Below, piece after piece: positions 1 through 11,093 of a DNA stretch of 64,000 nt. A model generated the notes under the pieces. It had not been told where the DNA came from. It saw only the letters and a list, made by a program, of their open reading frames with translations, and made no database searches. The position numbers and the translations under genes were made by a program. How positions within the stretch are numbered: position 1 is the stretch's first letter; each line of letters starts with the position of its first letter. The stretch comes from Pyrrhoderma lamaoense (lineage: Eukaryota; Basidiomycota; Agaricomycetes; Hymenochaetales; Hymenochaetaceae), in assembly GCA_002794735.1 (NCBI GenBank), contig NBAZ01000004.1:1178001-1242000 (forward strand). The letters are read 5' to 3'.

Positions 1-814
1 ATAATAGTGATAAACAAGTGATATGCAATACGTTTCAAATGCTTTAGACATAAGCATATGGCATATACTTGGAGACCTGTAGGTATAGAATTGAATAAAC
101 TGATAGTTACACTTCATTATCAGGAGCGGGGTCTCCCTCAGGTTCCTCGAACACATTACGTTGGCGTGAATGAACAGAACGATGTGTGAATATCTGTCTT
201 CGAATATCTTCGTTGTTGATGTTTGGGAGTAAGGGTAACCCTGTCTCACCCAAGTTTGCTCTAAAAATGGGCAAAGGAATAGGACAAACAAACATGAGAA
301 AACAAGAACCACAAAACGGCAACCCGCGTCCTACTCCGATCTCGCCTCTCCTCTTTCTCTCTCTCTCAACGAGAGGGGAGGAGGGGGACCACGGTGCTCC
401 CCTTGCCATTTTACATTGTTTTTGATAAACTTACCGGAGTGCTAACATAAGACGATCTTGATCAGCTATGAGTTCTTCGAGCTCTTCTGGTGTGCCTGTG
501 TACTCGTCGTAAATCTTACTAAGGGAACTCTTGGAAGAAAAGGAAGCAGCAATAATCCGGGAAGCAGCTTTAGCAGCGGCAGCAGATGCAGTAGTAGTAG
601 CAGTAGCAGTAGCGGATGTAGCAGATGTAGTAGATGTAGTAGAGGAAGAACAAGTAGCAGAAGTTGTCAGAAGTTTCGAATGGTGAGAGCTCTGATGTAC
701 ATCTAAGACGGCAGAGCTGGCCGTCTTAAAACTCCGCCTGACGGACGAGTAGCTGAGATTGTAGTGGTTGTAGTAAATTGGAAGGCATGTAAATGTTTTG
801 ATATTGCCAATCAA
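1..814 (-). CDS. RNase III-domain protein, 3' part cut by window edge
   Basis: Two exons are visible, 435-814 and 113-260, joined by an intron with a GTAAGT donor and TTTTAG acceptor; the splice is in phase. The joined protein has a Ser/Thr/Ala-rich low-complexity stretch, then the start of an RNase III domain: FTHRS followed by DPAPDNE, which normally continues into the LEFLGD signature that carries acidic metal ligands. That signature and the rest of the gene lie beyond position 1. Likely role: double-stranded RNA cleavage (Rnt1-like) or a mitochondrial RNase III-fold protein; the visible part cannot separate these. No in-frame ATG exists between the upstream stop near 900 and the exon, so 814 is only the edge of the readable frame; the true start may lie in an unseen upstream exon. 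Confidence 0.6.
548..670 (-). repeat. imperfect trinucleotide repeat inside coding exon
   Basis: A run of AGC/AGT/GTA-type triplets on the plus strand reads on the minus strand as Ser, Thr and Ala codons in the N-terminal linker of the RNase III-domain protein. It is a length-variable, coding low-complexity tract. Confidence 0.6.
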
Positions 815-1593
815 TTTTAGGAGGTGCGGAACCCCTTCACTACCACTGAACTTGGTATACGGCGCGGCGAGTATGGGTGAATTAATACATTTATTCTAGT
901 ACTATGCATCATTTTCTTTTCTTGCTTTTTCTTTTTCTTTCTCTTTAATCTACTTTGATGTGAGAAATCTCAGATCGCTACCCTTTCCCCTAAAAATATC
1001 TTGTGGCTTTTTTCGTGTATTATTAGTGTTGATGAGAAGGGACGGAACCTGAAGGGGGTTGGCAATGTGCCGCGAACCGTTCTTTGGTCAGGGTAGCCCA
1101 CAAGATGGGCTTGTGGGTTACAGCAGTGAAAAGAGATTAAAAGTGAAAAAGAGTGAAAAGGTGAATAGAAAAAAAAATGTTAAGTAAGGATAGTTTTTCC
1201 TCCCCCTTTTGTCCGAGTTGTTCAAGGAAGGAAAGCAAGAACAGAAACGAATCTCCTTTTTTTCGGTTATCCAAAAGCAGGAGATATCAACGTGTAGAGA
1301 AGTCTACGTTACCAGACAAAATAAAATAAAGACGGAATGAGGGTCTCTTCCTTTCGCTCTATATTGATTTATTCTTCGTCCGAGGGAACTCCTTTTCCTC
1401 GGTCTTCACACAAGGAACCTAAGGGTACAAGAGAAAAAGGCTTAGATAACAGAGAGAAACAGATATAGCCAAAGCGGTAGAAAAGAAACAAGAAAAATGG
1501 CAAGTAATGATGTGTGTACATGTGTATCTCTAACGTTACATCTGATGCGTGAGTCTTCCTCATCTGCTCATCCATTTTCATCTTATTTTATTT
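815..1593. other. intergenic stretch, no gene seen
   Basis: Between the RNase III-domain gene and the end of MET16. It is rich in homopurine/homopyrimidine runs and A/T tracts. Open frames here are short and show no family resemblance or splice logic. It probably holds the promoter of the leftward RNase III gene and the 3' end of MET16. Confidence 0.5.
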
Positions 1594-2683
1594 TCATTCA
1601 TCCACTCCCTTGACAGCATTATCTCCCCGTGCTTCATCTTTCTCTCGTAATTCGGCCTCGCGCTAAAAGGAAACAAGTATAACAGAAAAAAGGACCGAAA
1701 GTTCGAATTAGTACTGACAAATAGACGCTCAAATAGATTTTAAGATACACTCCTCCTCTCTTTGGGATCGGGAGTTAATCAACTTGCCTTTTTCTTCAAA
1801 AGTTGTATTCTCATTGCGAAATAATCCTCATGAAGTCCACATTCTGTCTTCTCAGTGCGGCCCGCCCAACGACCAGCTCGCTCACCCTCATCGCCTTCTC
1901 CTGATTTTTGGGTACTATGCCAGTCTCCGACAGATCTATACCCTCGATCTAATAGAGCATTTCGTGGCACGTTGTTCTCTGCTATATACGACTGTACACT
2001 CGAGAAGTTCCAAGAAAAGAGAGGATTGAGCTTAAATAGTCCTGTTTGGTCGATTTCGAGAGGCTGTAGTGATTTCCTGGCCCCACCCTGAGAAGCTCGG
2101 CGACCTGTAATGACAGATTGTACCTTAAGTTCAGCATATGCCCTTCTAGCTGGTTCGACCTAGAAAGATAACCAGGAAGATGGAGGAGAAGAAGGAAAGA
2201 CAGTTGATTAGTTAGTTCCTAAATCCTACAAACCCGACGCCTTCGATAACTAAGTAAGATGCGTACCTTTACTAAGTAGTCGTATAGTACTTCATCTCGC
2301 TCCCAAAGTTTCTCTCCATGTCGAGCTTCGAAGTCGGCCGCAGTGTCACACCCTTCAGGTTTGTACACGTGTACGTCCCTGTTATATCTCTTCTTTACTT
2401 CCTCGACGAGTTCCAAAGTTTCCTTAAAGTGATAAAGCGTGTCGATGAAGATCAAGGGTGGCGGATTAGCAGTAAGTTTGCTCAGCATGTCCAATTGAAC
2501 TAGTCCAGTCAAGCCGAAAGCCGTCGTCTGGTACAAATTTGGGAGATGAGCTAGACCCCATTTTAGTATATCTTGAGCAGAAAGGGTGTGGAGATACGAA
2601 TTGATGCTGTCGAGAGTGTCTGGATCTATGGGCTGTTGGAGAGGTACTGTAGGTACAGCGACGGTATTTGACGAGGAGGCCAT
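1594..2683 (-). CDS. MET16: phosphoadenosine phosphosulfate (PAPS) reductase
   Basis: Reduces PAPS to sulfite in assimilatory sulfate reduction, with thioredoxin as electron donor. Exons 2267-2683, 1788-2159 and probably 1594-1662 give about 285 residues. Visible features: the early TAFGLTG and LIFIDTLYHF segments of the nucleotide-binding fold, CDTAADFEARHG, then VITGRRASQGG, and a C-terminal ECGLH in which the cysteine is the catalytic one. Intron 1 has a GTACGC donor. After LLKKK there are two choices: stop two codons later at 1779, or splice at AAG|GCAAGT, a GC-AG intron, into a last exon coding REAELREKDEARGDN. The second is in phase and gives the charged tail expected of such a protein, so I prefer it. 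Start is the ATG at 2683, 338 bases from the divergent SPT3 start. Confidence 0.93.
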
Positions 2684-3021
2684 GGTGATATAGTCAAACT
2701 GTTCGACTTTGTCTCACTCACAACTTTTAACTGAACGCTATATGCACACACAAATTAAAAGCTTTTTTATTCGCTGAGAGGACGGATGACGAGCACGCCA
2801 TCTTGTCTAAATGCTTGTGCTTGCAAAAAAGTTGTAGTAAGCCAGTGGATTACTAAGGTGGATTACATGTCACCTCTCCGTGTGTGACCACTTTCCTTTA
2901 TGGACTCGTACCTCTTCAGTGTCGAGTATGATCTCATTGAAACTCATAGTCCAGTAACAATCCAAGTTCTTTCTTTCAGAGCACAAAGAACTAGAAGTCT
3001 GTACTTAAAATCGCGAACAAC

Positions 3022-4388
3022 ATGAGTGGGGTAATCCCAATTCGCAAGGTCGCCTCGTCGGGCCCGGAAGAAAATACCATGAGAGAGTACAAGTATACCG
3101 TAGAAATATCACAAATGGTGCGTGTCAATAATTCTTCACCGACTGTCGACTACCTCATGCTTATAATATGTATGCACAGATGTTCGTATTCGGGAGGTAC
3201 AAGACCCGAATACAGATACCGTGAACCTCGTAGAAGATATTGTTCGAGGCCAGATCATTGAACTCGTACGTTCCATCGCGTCCAGACTCGTCCTACTTTA
3301 ATTAATTCCAGAGACTATAGATACTCCAAGCTCGCCAATTAGCAACTCGCCGTGGCTCAAAATACATCTCAGCCGAGGACCTAATATTCCTTATCCGCCA
3401 CGATCGAGGAAAAGTCAACCGTCTTAGAACATACCTGTCATGGAAGGACGTCCGAAAACACGCTAAAGACTCAGGAGGTGAAGGAGGTGGTGCAGTTGAA
3501 GTAGAGACCCTTGAAGATGGCGCTGATGGTACGTCCGTTTTTCTTTTTACGTGTCCACTTGTCTCCATCCTCCCCCTTTCGTCCGGGAATACTCATGCTC
3601 AAAATGGGAACTGTATTGATTTTGCGTCCCTAGATAAGTTGGCTTCGAAGGCACAAAAAATCACGGTGAAATTGCCATGGGAAATCACGGCTATGTACTC
3701 GGAGGTCTTGAAGCAAGCAGGACATCAGTCAGATGACGAAGAGGACGAAGATGATATTGAGGCCCATGAGGCATCCATTCAACGTCTTAAAGAAGCAGAT
3801 GATGCTACTAGAGATATGACACGAGAAGAATATCAACATTACTCGGAATGTCGTCAAGCCTCATTTACCTGGCGTAAAGGTAGGTGGTTCGACGAAGCCT
3901 TTTGTAGATATTTTTAAGCTAACGATATATCTCATTATAATCTAGCAAAGAGGTTTCGGGACTTCCTTAATCTTCCACAATCCCTGGACCTGAAAGGTGC
4001 AGATGACACAATTGATATAGTTGGTTTCCTTGCATTCGAAATGGTTCGAGCATTAACAATAGGAGGGCTAGAAGTGAAGAAATCACTTGAAGAAGCCCAA
4101 GTCTTAGATGACCATACATCACCTGTTTTGGGTAAGCGTAAGATAGGTGTTGGTGCGATTGAGGGCAGGAATAGCAAGAGGAGAAGAGATGATGATGAAG
4201 ATAGAGAAGAAACTCCTCTTCCTATGTCATCACTGTTCTTACCTCCACCTCAAGCAAGGACGTCATTGTTACCAGAACACATACAAGATGCATTTTCAAA
4301 GATGCAAAATGATTGGAGTCATCATCGCTCTGCTGGTATGCGGAACTGGAGAGGAGGACTCGTAAGGACTTTAGTAAGCCTGATCTAA
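3022..4388 (+). CDS. SPT3: SAGA complex subunit Spt3 (reading frame needs +1 base)
   Basis: Spt3 is a histone-fold subunit of the SAGA coactivator that helps deliver TBP to promoters. Exons: 3022-3117, 3180-3265, 3321-3528, 3634-3879, 3946-4388. Family hallmarks: YKYTVEISQM, MFVFG, EVQDPNTDTVNLVEDIVRG, SAEDLIFLIRHDRGKVNRL, YLSWKDVRKHAKDSGG, an acidic linker, a second histone-fold half with IDIVGFLAFEMVR, and a C-terminal RNWRGGLVRT. Exon 2 is 86 bases, one short of what its phase-0 borders need: MFVFG and EVQDP lie in different frames across GGGAGG at 3192-3196. Adding one G restores the whole protein (359 residues). The only in-frame alternative is a poor acceptor 17 bases downstream, which would drop six conserved residues. 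An in-frame ATG at 3079 could also serve as start. Confidence 0.88.
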
Positions 4389-4724
4389 AAGTTTTGCAAC
4401 ACCGCACCTTCCCTTTTCTTCTTCTTATTTTTTTCTTCTCATCATATCCTACACGCATGCACACTCGGAACTGTTGTACACAACCGTTGTATTACTATTG
4501 TACTGATATATAATAGATTTGTATATTTGTTGTCCAGATTAAAGGAAGAAGGGAAGTGAAAGAATGTGCAATGTTCCAATGCGGCTTAAAACATGGTCTT
4601 TACCCAGACAGAAAGAAAACAAATAACGTACACACGAAAACTAGCTTTTTGGGAGAGGAAAAAGTGGAAGGGTTGGTTAAGAATAAGAACAAATAGACAA
4701 GAGGAAATTAGTAGGAACAGATGC

Positions 4725-6254
4725 TTAAAATTGGAACAATGCGGATGCGGCGAGATCAACATTTCCTCCCATAGTTATTAATGCAGCGATAGCATCTTCA
4801 CGGGTCGCGCCCAGGTCCATAAGAGTGCGAATGTCGCTTTCAGGGAACTTGCTTGCTTGATGTGTAGCAGGTTGAGTATGAGACGCAGGTGTGGCGCCTA
4901 ACGTGTTCCCCACTCCTGGGAAGTGATCTTGAGTTGGCGCACTGAGCTGATTTGGGATCGAAGATGGACCTGCCACAGGCCCTATTGGACTATTGACATC
5001 CTTTGCTTCGAAATTTGGGATCTCATGTTCTGGAAGGAATCCAACTTCTCGTCCTCGAATGCGCAGAACATTCTTTTCAAGATCAATACACGCCTGATGG
5101 GCTTTAAGCATGTCCAACCCAAAAAGTAAGTCGACATCTCGTCCTTCCATAATGGTAAACGCGCAATTGAGATGCAAATCGGCGAGTTTAAGTTGAGCGG
5201 AATGTACGCGTCCAAGGATCCTGGCGGTACCGACACCTCGTGCGACACCTTGAAAACGGGTATCAAGAAGGCGCATGATCCCACATTTTTCGGCACACTG
5301 AGGGTTCACTAAGAAAGTTATCAGGAGAAGCACTAGATTCCGTTGGTGAATATATCCTCACTGATGGTTTGCTGTGCACCGCTGTCTACAAATGCTTTAA
5401 GAGGAGTTCCATTGACTTCGACTGGTATGCTAAGGGATCATCAGAATCAAGCTTAAAATCGGAGTATCAAGAGTAGACTCACTATAGCATGATCACACGA
5501 CCAAAATTCTCTGGAGCATATTCCAATGCGTGCTCCATATTTTCCAATACAGCTTGCTGTCGGATGGCTTCTTCAATTTTCCTTTGTGCCTCGACATTGA
5601 ACGGGTCTGCATGCAATCGCTCATATTCTTGGCGTCGCTCTAGTTCCGCTTCTTGCTGCCTTTGATGAGTTTGCCTCAACAGTTCTGCAAACGCTGCGGG
5701 ATTATTTTGAGCTGCATCAACAATCTCAGGTGCTGTCTGTAAACCAATGGTTTACAAAATATTTTATTCGAGTCTTTTAGAATGTCATAAATAGATAACT
5801 ACATCACATACCTCCCGCAACTGGCGCATTAGCGTTGGATCTCCTAGTAATTGTAGTCTCATCATCTCCGAATCTTGTTCCATTGATCTAGAGTGGTCAC
5901 AGTCAGTGTCATTTCAGATCCGTGCAATCATCACGCATACATACCTTCCCGCCACAGTCACCTTTCGCCGTAGAAGGAGCACGGCATCATCTGCTACACC
6001 TAACTCCGCCATTGTGGACTTTGAGTTACTCAGGTCTCTTCCTTCGAATGAGATACTTTGTTCTCTAGTAGGAATTCCGGACTATACATGTAATATTAGT
6101 TAGTTCCGATCATCATTTCTGTAGTTGTCCATTAGGCAAGTAACCCTAACCGTACCTCAGCCTCTAGTAGAGCCATGATATCTTCCAAGCTCATTTGTGG
6201 GTCAATTTCAATCACGAAAGATTGACCCATATCGTTAATAAAGGTTAAACGCAT
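4725..6254 (-). CDS. DDI1: Ddi1 ubiquitin receptor with retroviral-type aspartyl protease domain
   Basis: Ddi1 delivers ubiquitylated proteins to the proteasome and carries a dimeric aspartyl protease fold. Exons 6156-6254, 5945-6081, 5812-5887, 5483-5736, 5362-5429 and 4725-5308 are all in phase and give 405 residues. Order of parts: N-terminal ubiquitin-like domain (MRLTFIND to about residue 78), a helical linker with charged [16 protein letters not shown], the protease domain with the active-site DSGAQ and the matching second half [12 protein letters not shown], then a Pro/Thr/Ser linker, and a C-terminal UBA domain ([15 protein letters not shown] to ALFQF). All diagnostic parts are present and no break was seen. 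The next gene leftward, SPT3, ends 336 bases away, convergent. Confidence 0.95.
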
Positions 6255-6684
6255 TTTTGACGAGAAGATAGATGTATAGGAAGGGAACAAGGGATGAGAT
6301 CTATTTAGGGGACCTTGCTTAATATTCCGTAGTGACTGATGACCAATAAGGGCTTGATTGATAATCTCTTGCTCGGCCAAGTGGCGCTTGAGGTGACGAC
6401 TGTGTCAAGATGATTATTTTGAGAGAGACAAAGGAAATTACCGCTTGGATGGGATACTAGAAAGAGGTCAAGGATGTATGTGGTACAATTCCGGTTTAGG
6501 GCTGCACGGGGCCTAGATATTACTAGGAAATTGTAGACGCGTCGATCTTATCTGCTTCCGGGTTTCGTCATACCGGTGCGTGATATTAATATTAATAGCA
6601 TTTAACTCTCTGTTCTGCACTAATTTACATGAAATATTAGTACATCTATAAAGTTACACAAAACTATCAGTGTGAGATAAATAT

Positions 6685-8104
6685 CTAATCCTGGGGTCCC
6701 TTTGTCGCTCTTCTACCGAACTGACTACGGGCGAAGGCCGAGCTACAATTATGCTTAGGAGATAATTACAGGAAAGAGAAACAACTTACAATCGGGACCC
6801 GGTACCGCGTATATTAGATAGAAGAGCGCTCTCCAGTGCAGAAGCTGACAGGCTTGTCGACTCTATCAACAAATTGAATGAATGGAGTTTATAGTACCTA
6901 ATTTAGAATATGCGTACCACTTATGTCACTAAAACTTGAGGTAGTTGAACCTTGTGTACTGCTCTTATCACTCGCATGAGCCACTCCTACCGTCAATGGT
7001 CTATATTGCATATGTGCCTGCCCCTCGCTTGGCCTGGGCTTAGCGCAGGAGGACTTGAAGATTTCTTTGTATGCATATGCCTTGCAACAGCGAACTGTGT
7101 TTGTTCAGGAGGAGGGGATGGAATAGAGGGAATCGATCCTTGAGGAGAGCTTGTGGAGGAATTGAAATCGCTTGAGCTCATATCCCTCTGTCGATATGTC
7201 TGTCGCAGAGGTGAAGGTGAGGTCGGGGACCTTGGATCTCTACCACGTTGTGGTTCTTTTCCCTTAGTAGCCTTCGGTCGGATTTCGCGCACTAGACCAA
7301 CCGTGTTGGATGTCATCTTATCTTGGAGATACTTGAGCTTCTTGTCTAGCACATCCTGTTCTTCTTGTTTACGTTCTTCTTCTTCAGCTTTTACTGCTTC
7401 TTCATCAGATTCCTCACTTGAATCAGAGTTCTCGAGTGGTGAGGTTATTATTGGGGGAGGTAGGTTTCGAACAGCTTGTAGTGTAAGTGTGGATGAAGAG
7501 GACGCTTTAGATTGCCGTGATGATGAGTCATGTCCCAAAGAATTAAGTCGTGCTCGAATCCCTAGCGGAGTTATCAGACGGCCAGAAGCTGACAACTTTG
7601 TGCTTCCTGATAATCTATCTGACAACTTCCTTAAGACTTCCGGCTTTTCTGGTAATTTAGCATCTTCTTCAGCCGCTCGAGCTGATATTGGTGAAGTAAG
7701 AGGGCCTAAAGTTCTCAATCCTTTGAGGTCTTCTTCAAATCTTGTTTGAGTCCTGAACAGAAGGTAAGGTAACGGGACGGCTAAGTGATCAGCAAGACCC
7801 TGCCCTAGTGAAACAGTTTATATACGATGCATCAAAAGTGCAGAGGTTAAAGAACCTTCCAAGACTTACAATCAGTCCTACCTCCGCTGTCGGAAGCTCT
7901 GGAACGAGAAATTACTTCCCATAGAATTCCTTCTTTCTCGGAGTTCCATTCAATCTAAGTCCCTCGCGTCAGAAACCCGAAGGATATTGTATTCAGCTAA
8001 TCGCTCACCTGGGGTGGGTTCTCGAATCCTTCTAATGGACGATTATATGGTAGACGCACTATAACACGAACACGAGACTGAGGTTGTTGGGTGGCAGGTG
8101 ACAT
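6685..8104 (-). CDS. ATG29: autophagy protein Atg29 (reading frame needs +1 base)
   Basis: Atg29 sits in the Atg17-Atg31-Atg29 scaffold at the phagophore assembly site. Exons 8009-8104, 7870-7954, 6918-7804, 6790-6844 and 6685-6742. The N-terminal domain is clear: RVRVIVRLPYNRPLEGF, then IEWNSEKEGILWEVI, then DWQGLADHLAVPLPYLL, comparable to yeast EWNSTKERQLW and DWQNL; the W codon is split by the second intron. A long Ser/Pro-rich acidic region follows, then SFSDIS, SALESALLSNIRG and FARSQFGRR at the C-terminus. Within exon 3 the frame reading SPGQARG and the frame reading QAHMQYRPLTVG are offset by one at a run of four G (7021-7024 on the plus strand); one added G joins them and gives 393 residues. 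Start ATG at 8104 is 190 bases from the YIH1 start. Confidence 0.85.
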
Positions 8105-8294
8105 CGATACTCAAGAAATGCGAATTACGGAATATACGTTGCTTTCTACTACTAACACAAACACACACGGCTGTAGCCGGACGCGAGTACGGTGTTCCGG
8201 TACTATTAATACTACATCACAAACACAACACATTGTGCACACTCCGAAATTAGTTTTTACTACTTGTTTTTCTCACTCACTTCGTCCTAGCAGC
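8105..8294. promoter_or_regulatory. shared divergent promoter of ATG29 and YIH1
   Basis: Only 190 bases separate the two opposed start codons, so both genes must draw on this stretch for initiation. No specific factor site was identified by eye. Confidence 0.5.
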
Positions 8295-9660
8295 ATGAAA
8301 TGGGACGACTCTGACAATGGCGATGCTGAACAAGATCATAACGAGAAATTAGACAGATTTCTCGAAGAGCTATCCGAGCAACCGGAATATGAAGAGCTAG
8401 TCTCGGAAATTGGGGGTGCGCTGAGCTCTTCTTACACAGACCTCAGCCGCTAGACAATTATCGTATCTGTTCAGTTCTACGTTCAATATATGGTGATGAT
8501 TCTGTGCGAGTTAGAAACAAATCCTCCCTGAAGCAAGTCCTAGGCGAACATCTCCAGGGAAATTTATCCGATATGAGGTACATCTAGAGTATGTCTCAAT
8601 AATCTCAAATGCATCTGTCCCACAAATTGACAAGCCAACCCATCCAGTCTACCCCCGCCCCATGACAGCTCAGAGACTAGATTCAGAGTCCTAGTATCGC
8701 TGCCTTCAGCCTATCCAGAATCACCTCCCCAGTTACAGCTTCTCTCTCGATATATTGGCTCATTTGGTGTTGATCCTGAGTTGTTTGGTTCAGTTCTACG
8801 CACCTATATTTCTTCAAATAATGGCGTGGAGTTTATCCCTGGGGCTGTGTGTGTTTTTGATGGTCTAGAAAAGGTCAAAGAACAGTGCTTGAACTGGTAT
8901 GAAGAGCGGCTAAGTGAAGAGAAGGTCAAAGATCTTCTGAAAGAAGACGAACGGGGAGACACACATGGTTCAGCTTCACAGACAGTGATGACCGCCAATG
9001 TAGAAAGAAATCAGGAGAAGCTAGATACTGACGAGACACAAGCTACGAAGATTCCAGATGGGCTAGTATTAAGTGTTGCGGAACCAATTGTTGACCGGAA
9101 AAGTGTATTTGTTGGACGGGCTTGTCGCATCACTGACCCATCACAGGTAAATGCATCTACGCATTCAATTGATAACTATATAGGGCCTGAGCAATATCCC
9201 ACTTTCAGGTCAAAATCATCCTTGACCATCTACTGTCTGATAGGCGTATAGCTCGAGCGGCGCATCCCATAATCAATGCATGGCGATGTAAAGCGGAAAA
9301 CGGCGTTCTTTACCAAGGTGCGAACATTCAATGAAGCTTTCTTGGCAAGTTGTTGGAACCTCACGTCTTTTTTTTTCAAGATAACGATGATGATGGAGAG
9401 ACTGCAGCTGGTGGCCGTCTAGCTCACCTTCTACAGATCCTCGTAAGTTCGTGCGTATCATAATCATGGTACTATCAACTAATGGTAGTAAAAAGGAAAT
9501 TGACAACATACTTGTCATTGTCACCAGATATTTCGGTGGCATCCATCTTGGCCCTGATAGGTTCAAGCATATCAATCAAGCAGCTAGGAACGCCTTGGAA
9601 TTAGGGGGTTTCTTAGACACTCCTCACAAGGAAAAACCATCAAGATCTAGGAAGAAATAG
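8295..9660 (+). CDS. YIH1: Yih1/IMPACT family protein, Gcn1-Gcn2 regulator
   Basis: Yih1 (IMPACT in mammals) binds Gcn1 through its RWD domain and restrains activation of the Gcn2 kinase. Exons 8295-8415, 8475-8577, 8648-9146, 9209-9317, 9381-9442 and 9496-9660 are in phase and give 352 residues. The N-terminal RWD domain is marked by RSIYGDDS, LPSAYPESPPQLQLL and the helix ELFGSVLRTYI; the C-terminal UPF0029/IMPACT domain by DRKSVFVGRACRI, AAHPIINAWR, DDDGETAAGGRL and VTRYFGGIHLGPDRFKHI. Between them lies a variable acidic linker. The start ATG at 8295 follows a pyrimidine-rich leader; no upstream in-frame start was found. Confidence 0.95.
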
Positions 9661-10095
9661 CGATTAAATAAAAAATGATGATGCTGTGAAACAAAGCAGA
9701 AACTTAAGATCTAATTATTTGGCACTTGAATTCGGCCACAAGGGGACAACTCTTCCGTTCTAAGAAGGTTGAGAAAGAACTCAGATAAATAGAAGGTTTA
9801 CTTACCGGGGGTAGGTAGGAAAGCACCTATGATAATAAGGAGAAAATATATTGTACTTGCTCGTATAAGGTGCCGTACGAGGTAAAGCTCACATCTCGTA
9901 ACTGGCGTATCATCGAGCATAAATCAAACTTATGCCCAATCCACTATCAAAAGCCAGACTCTAACCTTATATGAGAGGTGGTATAAAATAAGCAGGCTCC
10001 TTGCATATGATCCACTCATCTCCATTGCCAGGTAGTTGTGTTTATTATGACTGTACTTGGGTACACAATGTAAATATTGGTTTAAATTACGAGAA
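9661..10095. other. convergent intergenic stretch
   Basis: Lies between the 3' ends of YIH1 (plus) and the membrane-protein gene (minus). AT-rich and apparently non-coding; it presumably holds both 3' untranslated regions. Confidence 0.5.
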
Positions 10096-10944
10096 TTAGA
10101 ATATAATTTTATAATCATTCCACTTGACATATCCACCAACTAAGCCAAGAGCTACTACAGCAGGGAGTAAGTCTATTTGAGCTATGGTATAAACCCAGAT
10201 GGTGCCTAGTGGTGGAGCCTAGGGACGGCAAAAAAATGGATTGATTAAATCTGATTCTCATTCATTCAATGGATTGAAATTCCTTACCTGTTTCATTACC
10301 ACCAGCCACCCAGCCTTGTTGATAATGTACACAAGTCGGGATCCACACCCTACTGATAATAGGAACAGAAGAGCCTGAAGTCGACGGTCAGTCTTATAGC
10401 GGATGGCTGATAAAAGCGAGGAAAAGTTAGAATGCAGTCTGAAGGACATATGTTTAAGGACGCTTACTGTAGAATATAAAGATTGACAAGGCTGGTAGTG
10501 CAAGCATGGATGTCAAGAGAGGTTATAGCGTCGCATAGATCTAGCTACGCACCGGGAATCCCATACAGAAGATTTTCAAGTAACTCCGATCCTGTTAAAG
10601 TATGACCGTATTGCCTATGTGCTAAACTGCGGAAAAGTAGTCTAAGTAGAAACCTCTTCATCTTATAGCTACATTATGTGAGCTCACATATCCATCATTA
10701 TATATAGTGACGAAAACGGGATAATAAACAGTATAGCGTTAAATATCTCGTTACATATAGGTGAGAATAGGTCTTCATCTACTTCTTCTTCTGTCTGCTC
10801 TTTCGACGGAGCAGGTTGAGCTGAACGAGGTATATTTTTTAATACACCAGACTTCTCAATAATTTTCCATTGCTCATCCTCTGGTATTTCCTCTACTTTT
10901 GAAGGAGATTGCTTTTGGGGTTTTGATTTCCGTTGCTTGGCCAT
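10096..10944 (-). CDS. small polytopic membrane protein of unknown function
   Basis: Exons 10688-10944, 10553-10626, 10468-10491 (24 bases), 10288-10406 and 10096-10218 splice in phase into 198 residues. The first 60 residues are charged and Lys-rich (MAKQRKSKPQKQSPSK). They are followed by four to five hydrophobic segments: ILFIIPFSSLYIMMDILAH, IPALSIFIFY, LQALLFLLSVGCGSRLVYII, and LLPAVVALGLVGGYV. A motif PPLGTIWVYTIAQIDLLPA just before the last segment looks conserved, and I recall similar fungal-only membrane proteins of unknown function (DUF7719 type), but did not verify this. No signal peptide or catalytic motif is visible. A lysine-rich cytosolic N-terminus suggests an ER or other endomembrane protein; that is inference. 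Confidence 0.75.
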
Positions 10945-11093
10945 ACCAACTCAGCCTTTTCAGTTGAAATGGAATAGCAATAGGAGCTACGTGTCGATTT
11001 GAGTGACGTCATGTTATTATGTAAAGTATTTGTAAGTTACTAACATAATTAATTATCTTACTATGGCAATCATCTGCAAAGACAGGTTGTAGA

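Noticed and set aside
458..706. Plus-strand Ser-rich frame
   Set aside because: It is the reverse of the AGC/GTA repeat in the RNase III-domain exon, which has good splice phase on the minus strand.
7153..7749. 198-codon plus-strand frame
   Set aside because: Lies opposite ATG29 exon 3; no family resemblance, while the minus strand gives Atg29.
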